Shown one piece after another: positions 44,185 through 53,496 of a stretch of DNA of 64,000 nt. Below the pieces are notes generated by a model. That model had not been told where the DNA came from. It saw only the letters and a program-made list of their open reading frames with translations, and made no database searches. The first letter of the stretch is position 1. Each line of letters opens with the position of its first letter. Source of the stretch: a bacterium (GTDB lineage: Bacteria; Zhuqueibacterota; Zhuqueibacteria; Residuimicrobiales; Residuimicrobiaceae); NCBI GenBank assembly GCA_029565685.1, contig JAKQNR010000024.1:62001-126000 (forward strand), read 5' to 3'. The position numbers and the translations under genes are program-made.

Positions 44185-47100
44185 CACCGAAAGGCCGCGG
44201 TCACTTGAGCCTGGCCGGTATGGACCGTGCCGCGGCGTTGAGGTTCGTTGCGGCCGTTGTAAGAAACCGACGCCTGGATGGTGGCGGAAACCCGGTAATC
44301 GAAGCGCAGATCCCAATTGAGCGATCGGCCTAGGCTGCGGCCGTTGGCCATCTCGTAGGGCAGCACCCGGCCGGCGGGCGCACTGCTGACATGGCTGTAC
44401 TCGATCTCTGCGCGCAGGCGTCCCTTGGATTTCACCGCGTAATTCAAACGCGGAATAAAGCTCAACGCGGTCACCCTGGTGGGATCGGCGTAAACGCGGT
44501 CCTCTTCCCTGGAGATGCGGTTTTCCAGCGCCAGCTCCAGAGTGGGACGCAGACGAAAGGATAGATCGACCCGCAGCTGATTGCTGCAGACATCGCGATT
44601 CTGGCGTCCGGCGTAGCCAAAGGTGCGCGCCATGCGCTTGCGGGTGAGTTCGGATTGTGAGCTGAACCGATCGCTGATACGATTGGTCAAGCGGGCGTTG
44701 TATTCCCGCTCCAGCCGGTCCTGACCGCCCTCCACATACTGATTATTTTTTTCATCGCGTCTCTGATAGCGCAGTCGCAGGGAGAGATCACGGTTGTGTT
44801 CGAAAAGATAGAGATCCTGACGCATCTGCAGGTTGCCGAAAATGGTGGCCGCCGGTTGACGGAATTTATTCATGTTCAGCAGATAGATCTGCCATACCTC
44901 TTTTTCCTGAGTCTGCTCCTCGATGTTGGCCGAGGTCTCTGAAGAGAGCACACTGAGCACCTTTTGCCATTTTTTCAGCGGCTGTTTCGCCGCACCGCTG
45001 CGGCTGGAAAAAAACCGCGCCGGCGACAGCCGAAAGCGGGTGCCTGCCTTTAATTCAACCACCGGGATCAACTCGTCGGTCGTTAACACCCGCATGATGT
45101 AATCGCCGAGCGCATCGTTGACATATTCATTGAGCTGTGGATCAAAACGGTAATTGCCGTCGCCGGGGTCGACCTTGATATAGACGCGCTCTTTTTTAGC
45201 GGTCGCGGTGTTGGAAATCTGATACTGAACCTCAGAGGTGATCGCCCGGCGCCAGGGATTGAACGCCAGGCGCACTTCCGCTAGATCGGTGTTTTTGTTG
45301 TCCTGATTGGGGTCGCTGAAAGTGCGCTCCCGGTGGGTGAAATCCAGATTACCGGAAAACGCGCCCCATTGTTGCGTGCGCAGAGAAAGGCTGTGAGTGG
45401 CGGCTGAGGATTTTTCCGTGAATCGATTCAGGCCCGTATAATCATCGTCCTGGCGCAAAGCAGAGCGCACCACGGCGCTGAAGCGGCCGCCGGGCTGGTA
45501 TTCCAGGCCGCCGGTAAAGCTGTTGAATTGAAAGCCTGTGTACAACGTGTCGGACCAATTCTCCTTTTTCACCTCCGCTTCATAATCGAACGTCGGTATG
45601 AACCGGCCCCAGCGATGGGCAAGGGCGCCGCGCTGTCGGATCCAATCCGAGGCCGCAGAGCCGCCGGACTCATCCCGACTGATGCGTTCCACCCGAAAGG
45701 CCGAGCCCGGCCATCCCGCCCTCGTGAGGCGGTTCTCCACTTGCCAACGCCGCGATGTAAACGCATCGCCCTTGTTAATGCTGCCGTATTCGCCGGACCA
45801 GGCATAGCCGCGCCAGGGCTCATAACGCGCCGTCGTTTCATACACCCTCTCGCCGCGGGAGGCAGAGTCCGGCAAGTCCCATCTGCGGGCGTACTCTACC
45901 TCCGTGGTTCGATCGATGTCGCTGAATCGGTTTTGCACCGATCGATAGCGGGAAAGCAGCTGAATTTGGCCGAGTCGTCTGCCGAACAAACGCAGCGAAT
46001 CGGAGTGAAGCTGCAGGCCCCAGTTTTGCGCGGTGCCCTGATTATCGTCATCCCCCAGGCTTGAATATGAATTCAGATCCATCGCGCTTACCGCCCACTC
46101 CCCGGAGAGGGTGAGGGCGCGGACCGGAGACACCTCCATGGTGAAATCGGCCAGCGAATGCGCGACCGCCGGCTGCAACAACACTCTGGGTTCATACCGA
46201 CCCAGCCCGGCGCCGACGTATTCGTAGACGCCCAACCCATTATTGCGGTAACGGCCTCGCCCCTGACCCACATCGGAAAAAGCAACGGCATATTCCCCCA
46301 ATCCAGGGCCGGCGTAGCGGTAGAGGCCGTTCTCCTCGCGGATATAGGTCCCCTTGCCCGGGCCGACATACACGGCGCCATCCACACCGGCCTGGTTTAG
46401 ATCGTCCCCGGCCCTGCGCAGCACGTCCAAGTTCTCATCGGACAGGGTGAAATCAAGCGGATTGTCCTTGTCATCCGCTTCCCGCAGCATGGTTCCCGTG
46501 AATTTGAGCCGGCCCTGCCAAGAGTGCGCCTCTGCACGCGCTGCGTAGAGATTACGGCGAAAACGTTCGTCCGAATACTGAAAATCCACGACCAGGCGGG
46601 AGTCCGCGGTGATCAGCCGGCGGCGGGTAAAGGTGATCTGCGCCAACGAGTAATCGATCACATAGTCGTTGGTCTCGCCTCGGACCATGGGTTCGCCGTC
46701 GATGAAAACCCGTTCAGTGCCGGCCAGCACGATGATGTCGATCTGGCCGCGTTCGCCCTGCAACTGGTACGGCCCTTGATTGCCCTCCCGGCCGGAAAAG
46801 CTCATGGAACGATATTTTCCCCGCGACACCGCGCCCGAGGCGGTCACCTTGACATGAGCATAGTCGGCCTGCGCCATCGCACCCTGAAGCTTGCGCGAAT
46901 AGCCGGCGAATTGCGTAGCCGGAAGTTCCAGATAGTAATCCCCCAGCGTGGCAGCGAGATGAGGCGCTTTGATCTGAATAAAGACCTTGTCGATCTCCTG
47001 AAGATTTTGCGTTGTGCCTTCGGGTTGTATCGGCGTGCTTTGATCCGTCAGGGCTGCAACCACCTCGACGTTCTCCGCTACTTTGCCGGAGACGTTCAGA

Positions 47101-47669
47101 TTCAGGCTTGAGTTGACTTTCAGGTCGCGGCTGTTGCCCACGGCGACCCCGCGGGTGATGCTGCCGCTTTTAGTCAGTTGACCGGCATAATCCTCTTCCG
47201 CCGGTTTGCTCAAAGCCACGGGGATTGCCGGCGCCTCGGCCGACGCGCCGGCTGCCCGCTGCAACAGCGGACGATGGCTGACCGTCTTGGGCAGAGACAG
47301 CGGTGATCTACGGTAGAGAATGCGGATCTGCGATTTTTCATCCACCGGATGAGCGAAACGCAAAACCCCGTTGATATAATCCAGTTCATAGTCTGAGGGA
47401 TCCAGAAGCTGCTGATTGATAAAGACTTTTTCCGAATGGTCGATGATGAGGCTGTCGGGAAGGGGATAAGGGCCGCGGCGGCCTTCACCCATCATGAGCA
47501 GATCTTTTTCAAACAGACTGATTCGATCCACTCTGCCCGTCGTCTGGGAGTAGGCCGCATTGCAAGCAATGCCAAAACCAAATAGGAAGAGCCACCACTT
47601 CATCGCCATCATCCCAAGGAAGGGAACCGCGGATTGATGAATTAGATGCACAGGGCTGGACCGCTTCAC
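44184..47669 (-). CDS. Large outer-membrane protein with G-x-G-x-Y repeats, uncharacterised
   Basis: 1161 residues from a GTG overlapping the NHL gene stop (GTGA). An internal ATG at 47603 gives a cleaner signal peptide (MKWWLFLFGFGIACNAAYSQ) and may be the real start. Residues ~45-125 look like a small beta domain, followed by a plug-like segment with KSGSITRGVAVGNSRDLKVNS and LNLNVSGKVAENVEVVAALTD. Residues ~440-505 hold repeats such as VYVGPGKGTYIREENGLYRY, AGPGLGEYAVAF and GLGVYEYVGAGLGRYEPRV. The rest alternates short amphipathic strands rich in Arg/Glu, consistent with a very large barrel ending in QAQVTAAFR. No known enzyme motif. Coupled on both sides to NHL and Omp85 genes. Confidence 0.7.
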   Translation of the reverse strand: MKRSSPVHLIHQSAVPFLGMMAMKWWLFLFGFGIACNAAYSQTTGRVDRISLFEKDLLMMGEGRRGPYPLPDSLIIDHSEKVFINQQLLDPSDYELDYINGVLRFAHPVDEKSQIRILYRRSPLSLPKTVSHRPLLQRAAGASAEAPAIPVALSKPAEEDYAGQLTKSGSITRGVAVGNSRDLKVNSSLNLNVSGKVAENVEVVAALTDQSTPIQPEGTTQNLQEIDKVFIQIKAPHLAATLGDYYLELPATQFAGYSRKLQGAMAQADYAHVKVTASGAVSRGKYRSMSFSGREGNQGPYQLQGERGQIDIIVLAGTERVFIDGEPMVRGETNDYVIDYSLAQITFTRRRLITADSRLVVDFQYSDERFRRNLYAARAEAHSWQGRLKFTGTMLREADDKDNPLDFTLSDENLDVLRRAGDDLNQAGVDGAVYVGPGKGTYIREENGLYRYAGPGLGEYAVAFSDVGQGRGRYRNNGLGVYEYVGAGLGRYEPRVLLQPAVAHSLADFTMEVSPVRALTLSGEWAVSAMDLNSYSSLGDDDNQGTAQNWGLQLHSDSLRLFGRRLGQIQLLSRYRSVQNRFSDIDRTTEVEYARRWDLPDSASRGERVYETTARYEPWRGYAWSGEYGSINKGDAFTSRRWQVENRLTRAGWPGSAFRVERISRDESGGSAASDWIRQRGALAHRWGRFIPTFDYEAEVKKENWSDTLYTGFQFNSFTGGLEYQPGGRFSAVVRSALRQDDDYTGLNRFTEKSSAATHSLSLRTQQWGAFSGNLDFTHRERTFSDPNQDNKNTDLAEVRLAFNPWRRAITSEVQYQISNTATAKKERVYIKVDPGDGNYRFDPQLNEYVNDALGDYIMRVLTTDELIPVVELKAGTRFRLSPARFFSSRSGAAKQPLKKWQKVLSVLSSETSANIEEQTQEKEVWQIYLLNMNKFRQPAATIFGNLQMRQDLYLFEHNRDLSLRLRYQRRDEKNNQYVEGGQDRLEREYNARLTNRISDRFSSQSELTRKRMARTFGYAGRQNRDVCSNQLRVDLSFRLRPTLELALENRISREEDRVYADPTRVTALSFIPRLNYAVKSKGRLRAEIEYSHVSSAPAGRVLPYEMANGRSLGRSLNWDLRFDYRVSATIQASVSYNGRNEPQRRGTVHTGQAQVTAAFR

Positions 47670-48604
47670 GATCGATGAATCTCAAACACCTGAATCCGAT
47701 GGTTGTCCGAGTCCACCACATAGAGACGGTTGTGCACGACCGTCACATCGACCGGATGCTTGAACGCGCCGTATTTTTCCCCGGGCCCGCCATACTGCAA
47801 GAGCAGACGTCCGCTGGGGTCAAAAGCGAAAAGCTGCTGATGGGCGCTGTCGCTCACCCAGAGCACCCCGCGGCTATCCAGACACAAACCCGCAGGCCCT
47901 TTCAACACCCCCTCGCCCCAAGAGAAGAGCCAGGAGCCGAAATAATCATACACGCTGATGCGGCCGGCTCTGCGATCGGAAACATAGACGCGATCATCCC
48001 GGGATACGGTGAGCGCCGCCGGTTCCAGGAGCACGCCCTCGCCCCAATCAAAATCGCCGAAAGAGAGCTCCGGCGCCCACTGGGTGTTCAGTTTGAGAAT
48101 CCGCTGATTTTCACTATCCGCAATAAACAGATCAGAGTGCAGGCTGATGGACACGGCGCAGGGAAAGCCCAGGCGCAGCCGTTCCCCCTCATCCGGAAAA
48201 CTGTAGGAAGCAATCCAATGCAGCGCGTTATCACAACGGGCGATGCGGCGGTTTTCGTAATCCGCAATAAAAACATCAAGACCGTTGCAAGCACAGACAT
48301 CCAGAGGTTGCTGAAACTGTTCGTTCGCCCAGCCGAATCCGCCGATCATGCTGAGGAACCGACCGAGCTGGTCAAATTTCTGTATGCGGTTGTTGCCGGT
48401 GTCCGCAACGTAGAGATTGCCCTTGCCGTCGTTGGATATGGCATGCGGCCGCCTCAGCTGTCCCGGACGATCCCCCTCTTCGCCGAAAGCAGCGATGAAA
48501 CGAAGCCGCAATGAATCCTGTGCAACGGGCGCTGAATCCGCCTGCACGGTGCAGAACAGCAAACCCCAAAGGACCTGCAGGCCCAGTCGATGCCGCCGCC
48601 TCAT
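47666..48604 (-). CDS. Secreted NHL-repeat beta-propeller protein
   Basis: 312 residues, signal peptide 1-23. Five to six NHL repeats of ~45 residues: LRRPHAISNDGKGNLYVADTGNNRIQKFD (in part), FQQPLDVCACNGLDVFIADYENRRIARCD, LGFPCAVSISLHSDLFIADSENQRILKLN, LEPAALTVSRDDRVYVSDRRAGRISVYD and FKHPVDVTVVHNRLYVVDSDNHRIQVFE; one further blade starts at LKGPAGLCLDSRGVLWVSD. This is a six-bladed propeller with no added domain, likely a protein- or glycan-binding scaffold in the periplasm. First gene of the NHL/giant OMP/Omp85 set. Confidence 0.9.
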   Translation of the reverse strand: MRRRHRLGLQVLWGLLFCTVQADSAPVAQDSLRLRFIAAFGEEGDRPGQLRRPHAISNDGKGNLYVADTGNNRIQKFDQLGRFLSMIGGFGWANEQFQQPLDVCACNGLDVFIADYENRRIARCDNALHWIASYSFPDEGERLRLGFPCAVSISLHSDLFIADSENQRILKLNTQWAPELSFGDFDWGEGVLLEPAALTVSRDDRVYVSDRRAGRISVYDYFGSWLFSWGEGVLKGPAGLCLDSRGVLWVSDSAHQQLFAFDPSGRLLLQYGGPGEKYGAFKHPVDVTVVHNRLYVVDSDNHRIQVFEIHRS

Positions 48605-48651
48605 AGCCCTGCCCTTTATCTATGGTTCATAGTCGATGCCGGAAGAAACCG

Positions 48652-49053
48652 CTAGGGCCTTCTTGACCGTTGGCTGGGATATATGACATAATTCACGCTG
48701 CGCATTAAACTGCAGCAACGCCGCCACCGGTCATAGGCCTCTATCACCTCTTTGTCATCAGCAGCCAGCTGGCGGACCTTGCCGTTGGACAGACGCATGC
48801 CGCCGTTGCGCTCCTCCTCGTTCAATACTCGATCGAGCAGCCGAAACTGGTCTCTCCTCAAGGAGCCTTTGATAAATCGGTCGTTCTTTGGATCCGAATC
48901 ATACATAAACATGAACGGATCTAGACGGTTGTCCTGCTGGGTAAAAGAATTAGGCAGAAAGCGCAGAATACGGTGCCGATACCTGCCAAAGCCAAAATAA
49001 AGCACTGCGCCCAGCAGCGCAAGAATAATCAACGTATTGAAATTTTTGCTCAT
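48652..49053 (-). CDS. Small single-pass membrane protein, uncharacterised
   Basis: 133 residues from the ATG at 49053 (an in-frame TTG nine bases upstream is less likely). One N-terminal membrane helix (LIILALLGAVLYFGFG, ~7-22), then a basic juxtamembrane segment and a charged soluble tail with two adjacent Cys (YDRWRRCCSLMRSVNYV). No family recognised. It lies 47 bp before the NHL gene on the same strand, so it may belong to that surface-protein operon. A divergent promoter region separates it from the NlpC/P60 gene. Confidence 0.6.
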   Translation of the reverse strand: MSKNFNTLIILALLGAVLYFGFGRYRHRILRFLPNSFTQQDNRLDPFMFMYDSDPKNDRFIKGSLRRDQFRLLDRVLNEEERNGGMRLSNGKVRQLAADDKEVIEAYDRWRRCCSLMRSVNYVIYPSQRSRRP

Positions 49054-49089
49054 ATGTCCCAACCCGGTTGTTGAGAAAAAAAGATTGAT

Positions 49090-49117
49090 TTGTTATTGTT
49101 AAATTTATGCTTATAAG
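49090..49117 (+). promoter_or_regulatory. Predicted promoter of the NlpC/P60 gene
   Basis: -35 TTGTTA (49090-49095), 16-bp spacer, -10 TATAAG (49112-49117) in the AT-rich divergent region, 76 bp before the ATG at 49194. Confidence 0.35.
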
Positions 49118-49193
49118 AACTGAAAGTCAAGAGAAAACTAGCCGGTCATGAGAAAAAGCTTGTAACTTCTAATTATTTGTTTTAACTTTTCTA

Positions 49194-49685
49194 ATGCGAT
49201 TATCGCTTATAATAAGTGGTTTGTCGGCGCTTCTTTTGGCCTCCTGCGCCTATCATCCTGACAGTCGTTACTCAAATCACATGGAGGCTGAGCCGACGCC
49301 GCTGGATCCCGAACTCGTGGAGCGGTTCAAAGCAGAAATTCGTCGCTTCTGGCAAGCGCCCTATGTCTGGGGAGGGGCCTCTCCGCAGGGTACCGACTGC
49401 TCAGGCTTGGTGCATACCCTCTATCTCAGAGCGGCGGATGAAACCATTCCCCGCCACACCACGGACTTATACGCCGCGGGGCTGCCGGTCAATTGGAAAA
49501 ATTTGCGTTTCGCTGATCTGGTTTTTTTCAGCATGGGGGCGGGCCGCACACCACGACACGTGGGTTTGTATATCGATCGCGGCTTTTTTATTCACGCCTC
49601 GGTTTCAAACGGCGTGACGCTTTCGCATTTCAGCGATCCCCCATATATGGAGACCTACCTTGGTGCAAGAAGGTACCTCGAGTAA
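49194..49685 (+). CDS. NlpC/P60-family lipoprotein peptidase
   Basis: 163 residues. Lipobox LLASC with the lipid-modified Cys at position 18. NlpC/P60 domain ~45-160 with catalytic Cys69 in GTDCSGLVHTLY, His122 in PRHVGLYID and His134 in FFIHAS. Substrate of the family is the stem peptide of peptidoglycan (gamma-D-Glu-diamino acid bond, as in Spr/MepS). Being a lipoprotein, it probably sits at the outer membrane and helps make room in the wall. The end overlaps the RNA methyltransferase gene by 26 bases. It is followed, after that gene, by uppP, another wall gene. Confidence 0.93.
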   Translation: MRLSLIISGLSALLLASCAYHPDSRYSNHMEAEPTPLDPELVERFKAEIRRFWQAPYVWGGASPQGTDCSGLVHTLYLRAADETIPRHTTDLYAAGLPVNWKNLRFADLVFFSMGAGRTPRHVGLYIDRGFFIHASVSNGVTLSHFSDPPYMETYLGARRYLE

Positions 49686-51108
49686 TCCACTGCCTGCGTC
49701 TACTGTCAAACGGCGGGATATCCTTACTCTGAACATCGATCGGCTGGCCTACGGAGGCGCCGGGGTCGCCCGCTATCAGGATCTGGTGATTTTTGTCGAA
49801 CAAGCGCTGCCCGGACAGCAGGTACAGGTCTGCATCAGTAAAAAGAAAAAAAATTTCGCAGAGGCGCGACTGCTCGCTGTTATAAAGCCCTCCCCTGTTC
49901 AGCGGCAGCCGGTCTGCCGTCACTTTGGTCCGTGCGGCGGTTGTGCGCTGCAAAACCTTTCCTATACCGCCCAGGTGGAGGAGAAAACCAGACAGGTGGC
50001 CGAGTCTTTGAAGCACCTTGGCGGCTTTCCTGACGTGGTTCTGGAACCGGCCCTCGGGTCGCCGGAGCAGTTCTTTTACCGCAACAAGATGGAATTTTCT
50101 TTTTCCGAATACAGGTATGTGCCGCAGGAAGAGCTGAACCTCGGCCTCATGGCTGAGCCGGGCTTATTTCTCGGTCTTCATGCAAAAGGTTTTTATAACA
50201 AAGTCATTGATCTCCAGGAATGCCATCTGCTGGCGCCGCTGAGCAATGACCTGGTGGCTGCGGTACGCCGTTTCGCCCTGGCATCGGGTAAGACGGTGTT
50301 CAACGCACAGACCGGCGCCGGTTTGTGGCGTTTTCTGGTGATCCGCCATGCCAAACACAGCGGGGAATGGCTGGTCAATCTCGTCGCTTCCGAATATGAT
50401 GGAGAACTAGCGCAGCGGTTCAAGCATGAGATGGTGGAACGATTTCCCCAGATCACCAGTTTATTGTTCAGCACCACCCGCAGTCGCGCCGGAGTGGCTT
50501 TCAGCGAAAAAGAGTATCTGCTGCACGGGCGCTCCTTTATCCGCGAAACCATCGGTCCGCTCGGTTTCAATATCTCGAGCAACTCTTTTTTTCAAACCAA
50601 CAGTCTGCAGACTGAACGGCTGTACGCTGTGGTCAAAGAGTGGGCTGCGGTGCAGGCGCATGAAACGGTTTTCGATCTGTATTGCGGCGCCGGCACGATC
50701 TCGCTCACGGTCGCGAGCCAGGCCAAACGGGTGATCGGTTTCGAATCGGTCGCGGCCGCCGTGGCCGACGCCCGCCGCAATGCCCTGGAGAATCACATCG
50801 ACAACTGCGATTTCGTTCTCGGCGATCTGCGCGATCAACTGGACGATACCGCAGCGGTCACCAGCGCCTGGGGCTCGGTGGACGTCATGATCATCGATCC
50901 ACCGCGCGCCGGCATGCATCGCAAAACCGTTCAGGCCATTCTGCGGCTGCAGCCGAAACGGATCATACACGTTTCCTGCAATCCTACCAGTTTGGCCAGG
51001 GATCTAAAATTGCTCTGTGAGGGCGGCTATCGCTTAGGCCGCGTCAAACCGGTGGACATGTTCCCGCACACCACGCATATTGAGATAGTGGCTGAATTGA
51101 CCAGATAA
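49660..51108 (+). CDS. 23S rRNA (uracil-5-)-methyltransferase, RlmD/RumA family
   Basis: 482 residues with a TTG start at 49660 (a GTG follows directly at 49663); GGAG lies seven bases before the TTG, inside the NlpC gene. N-terminal TRAM domain (~20-75, LTLNIDRLAYGGAGVARYQD). A [4Fe-4S] site follows with CRHFGPCGGCALQNL. SAM-binding motif FDLYCGAGTISLTVA (~340), DPPRAGMHRKT, and the catalytic Cys in HVSCNPTSLARDL. It methylates a specific uridine in 23S rRNA (U1939 or U747 in E. coli numbering; which one is not decidable). TrmA is less likely, since TrmA lacks the FeS Cys. Confidence 0.92.
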   Translation: MVQEGTSSNPLPASTVKRRDILTLNIDRLAYGGAGVARYQDLVIFVEQALPGQQVQVCISKKKKNFAEARLLAVIKPSPVQRQPVCRHFGPCGGCALQNLSYTAQVEEKTRQVAESLKHLGGFPDVVLEPALGSPEQFFYRNKMEFSFSEYRYVPQEELNLGLMAEPGLFLGLHAKGFYNKVIDLQECHLLAPLSNDLVAAVRRFALASGKTVFNAQTGAGLWRFLVIRHAKHSGEWLVNLVASEYDGELAQRFKHEMVERFPQITSLLFSTTRSRAGVAFSEKEYLLHGRSFIRETIGPLGFNISSNSFFQTNSLQTERLYAVVKEWAAVQAHETVFDLYCGAGTISLTVASQAKRVIGFESVAAAVADARRNALENHIDNCDFVLGDLRDQLDDTAAVTSAWGSVDVMIIDPPRAGMHRKTVQAILRLQPKRIIHVSCNPTSLARDLKLLCEGGYRLGRVKPVDMFPHTTHIEIVAELTR

Positions 51109-51136
51109 ACGCATCCTACGGACTGGAAAGACAGGT

Positions 51137-51949
51137 ATGGATTCCATCATCAAAGCAGTGATTCTCGGCATTATTGAAGGTATAACAGAGTTTTTACCCA
51201 TCAGCAGCACCGGTCATTTGATCATCGCCAATCATTTTATCCACTTTACCGGCGATCTGGCCAATTTGTTCGATGTGGTGATTCAATTGGGCGCGATCCT
51301 TTCCGTTGTGATCTATTTCTGGCGCCGTCTCTACCCCTTCTCCACGGATAAAACCCCGGAGGAAAAAACGCGCACCTGGACCATCTGGAAATTGACCCTG
51401 GCCGCCACCGTGCCGGCCCTATTCATCGGCGGCCTTCTGGGCCATAAAGTTGAAGAGGTGCTGTTCAACCCAACGGTGGTGGCGTATGCGTTGCTTATCG
51501 GCGGAATGCTCCTGTGGTGGTTGGAGACCGGCGCCCCCCGCCCGGTCATCGCCACAGTGGAAGAGATGCCCTATCGGATCGCCGTTGCCATCGGGTTCAT
51601 CCAGTGTCTGGCGATGATACCCGGCACCTCGCGCTCCGCCGCTTCGATCATAGGCGCCATCGTGCTGGGTTTATCGCGTCCGGCGGCGGCTGAGTTTTCC
51701 TTTTTTCTCGCAGTGCCGACTCTGGCAGCCGCCTCGGCCTACTCTTTGCTCAAAAGCCGGGCGATCCTAGGTCCGGCGGAATGGCAAATGCTGGCCGTCG
51801 GCTTTGTCGTCTCCTTTCTCGTCGCCTGGCTGGTGATCGCCCTGTTTATGAACTTCATCAGCAGGCACAATTTTAAAATCTTCGCCTACTATCGCATCGC
51901 CCTGGCGCTGCTGCTGTTTTTTTTCACCGCCAAGGGGATATTGGAATGA
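51137..51949 (+). CDS. uppP: Undecaprenyl-diphosphatase (BacA type)
   Basis: 270 residues, about eight membrane helices. Signature 1 GIIEGITEFLPISSTGHLII (~12-31), with the Glu pair that forms the active site, and signature 2 MIPGTSRSAASIIGAIVLG (~170-188) with the catalytic Arg-Ser. It dephosphorylates undecaprenyl diphosphate to recycle the lipid carrier of peptidoglycan and surface glycans; overproduction gives bacitracin resistance. It lies 28 bp after the RNA methyltransferase gene and probably in the same transcript. Confidence 0.97.
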   Translation: MDSIIKAVILGIIEGITEFLPISSTGHLIIANHFIHFTGDLANLFDVVIQLGAILSVVIYFWRRLYPFSTDKTPEEKTRTWTIWKLTLAATVPALFIGGLLGHKVEEVLFNPTVVAYALLIGGMLLWWLETGAPRPVIATVEEMPYRIAVAIGFIQCLAMIPGTSRSAASIIGAIVLGLSRPAAAEFSFFLAVPTLAAASAYSLLKSRAILGPAEWQMLAVGFVVSFLVAWLVIALFMNFISRHNFKIFAYYRIALALLLFFFTAKGILE

Positions 51950-52182
51950 GGCGCAGGCTGGTACAGACAATGCCACGTTGCTTGTCGAGTCTTTGCACAC
52001 TGTCCTTCTCAGATCCCAGAATGGGGATAACGAGGCAATCATTCGAGTTTTGGGAAGTTACACTGATCAGGCGGCATGAATTAAAAAGGTTGATCGAGTG
52101 CCGGATTGGCAAAGAACAGAGTCGATGAACGCCGGGCCTTGCAACCGGCCTTATCACATAAATAACGAAGGAAAGACCAACC

Positions 52183-53382
52183 ATGACGCATCGTGAACGT
52201 CTTCTCTGCACGCTGGATCACCAGCAGCCGGATAAAATGGCCATCGACTTTGGCGCCATGCGTTCTACCGGCATCAATGTCATCGCCTACAACCGTTTGC
52301 GCACCCATCTCGGGCTGCCGATCACCGGCACTCGGCTCTACGATGTGTTTCAGCAATTGGCAGAACCAGAGCCGGACATCCTTGAGCGTTTTGGCGCCGA
52401 CGTAGTGCAACTGCATCGTCACTCGCCGTCCTTCGGCGTCTCGCTGGACGCCTGGCGGCCGGATACTCTGTCAGATGGGTCCCCCTGTCTGGTGCCGGCT
52501 GGATTCCACCCACTGCGCAACGCCGATGGATCTATGGAAGTGATCGTCGACGGGAGGGTGATCGCGCGCCGTCCAGCAGGAGGCTATTGGTACGATTCAG
52601 TGCACCACCCGTTGGCCGATGCGCAGACCTTGAGCGATATCGACCGGCATGATTTTGGCGCAATCGGTGCAGAGGAGCAAATCTACCTGCAGCGGGAGTC
52701 GCAGCGGCTCTACGACAGCACCGATATGGCCATCCTTGGGGAATTCGGCGGCAACCTGCTGGAGTGCGGCCAGAGTGATTTCGGCTACGGTCGGTTCATG
52801 GAGATGCTGGTCGCGGAACGGGAGTTGACCGAATACTATCTCGACAAACTGGTTGAATCGCATCTGCGCAATCTGCGGATTTATCTCGAATGCGTGCAGA
52901 ACCGCATTCACGTCATTCAACTGGGCGACGATCTGGGAACCCAAGAAGCCCTGCAACTGTCGCCCAGGCTGTATCGCGATCTGCTCAAGCCGCGACAGGA
53001 AAAACTGTTCCGCTTCATTCATGAACACAGCGACATCAAAGTGTTTCTGCACTCCTGCGGCGCCATCTATGACATCCTCGGCGATCTGGCGGAGATCGGA
53101 CTGGACATCATCAATCCGGTGCAGATCTCGTCGCCGAACATGTCGCCGACCAAACTGAAAAAAGAGTTCGGCAAAAAATTGGTCTTCTGGGGCGGCGGCT
53201 GCGACACACAGCACATTTTACCGCGCGCCAGCCTTGAGGAGATCCGCCGCCATGTGCAAGAGAACATCGCCGCTTTCGCTCCAGGCGGCGGCTATGTCTT
53301 CACCCAGGTGCACAACATTCAGCAAGAGATCGAACCGGAGCGCATCGTCGCGCTGTACGAGACCGCTGTGCGCTGCCGCTGA
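52183..53382 (+). CDS. Uroporphyrinogen decarboxylase-family protein (methyltransferase-like)
   Basis: 399 residues; start after AAGGAAAGACCAACC. URO-D superfamily TIM barrel: N-terminal MTHRERLLCTLDHQQPDKMAIDFG (in part), LERFGADVVQLH, middle QLGDDLGTQEALQLSP and the zinc-type site VFLHSCGAIYDILGDLAEIG with a later WGGGCDTQHILPR. The His-x-Cys plus Cys arrangement is that of cobalamin/methyl-transfer members (MtaA/MtbA-like), not of the heme enzyme HemE. Substrate unknown. A 233-bp gap precedes it and it stands alone. Confidence 0.85.
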   Translation: MTHRERLLCTLDHQQPDKMAIDFGAMRSTGINVIAYNRLRTHLGLPITGTRLYDVFQQLAEPEPDILERFGADVVQLHRHSPSFGVSLDAWRPDTLSDGSPCLVPAGFHPLRNADGSMEVIVDGRVIARRPAGGYWYDSVHHPLADAQTLSDIDRHDFGAIGAEEQIYLQRESQRLYDSTDMAILGEFGGNLLECGQSDFGYGRFMEMLVAERELTEYYLDKLVESHLRNLRIYLECVQNRIHVIQLGDDLGTQEALQLSPRLYRDLLKPRQEKLFRFIHEHSDIKVFLHSCGAIYDILGDLAEIGLDIINPVQISSPNMSPTKLKKEFGKKLVFWGGGCDTQHILPRASLEEIRRHVQENIAAFAPGGGYVFTQVHNIQQEIEPERIVALYETAVRCR

Positions 53383-53496
53383 CGCGGTCTTGAATCAATC
53401 TGCCGTTTCTTTCGCGCGATCGCGAACAACCATCACTGGTCCGCGCCGAACTCTAACTTTTTTTCAACATTCCTCACATGGATGAAAAGGACTTGA

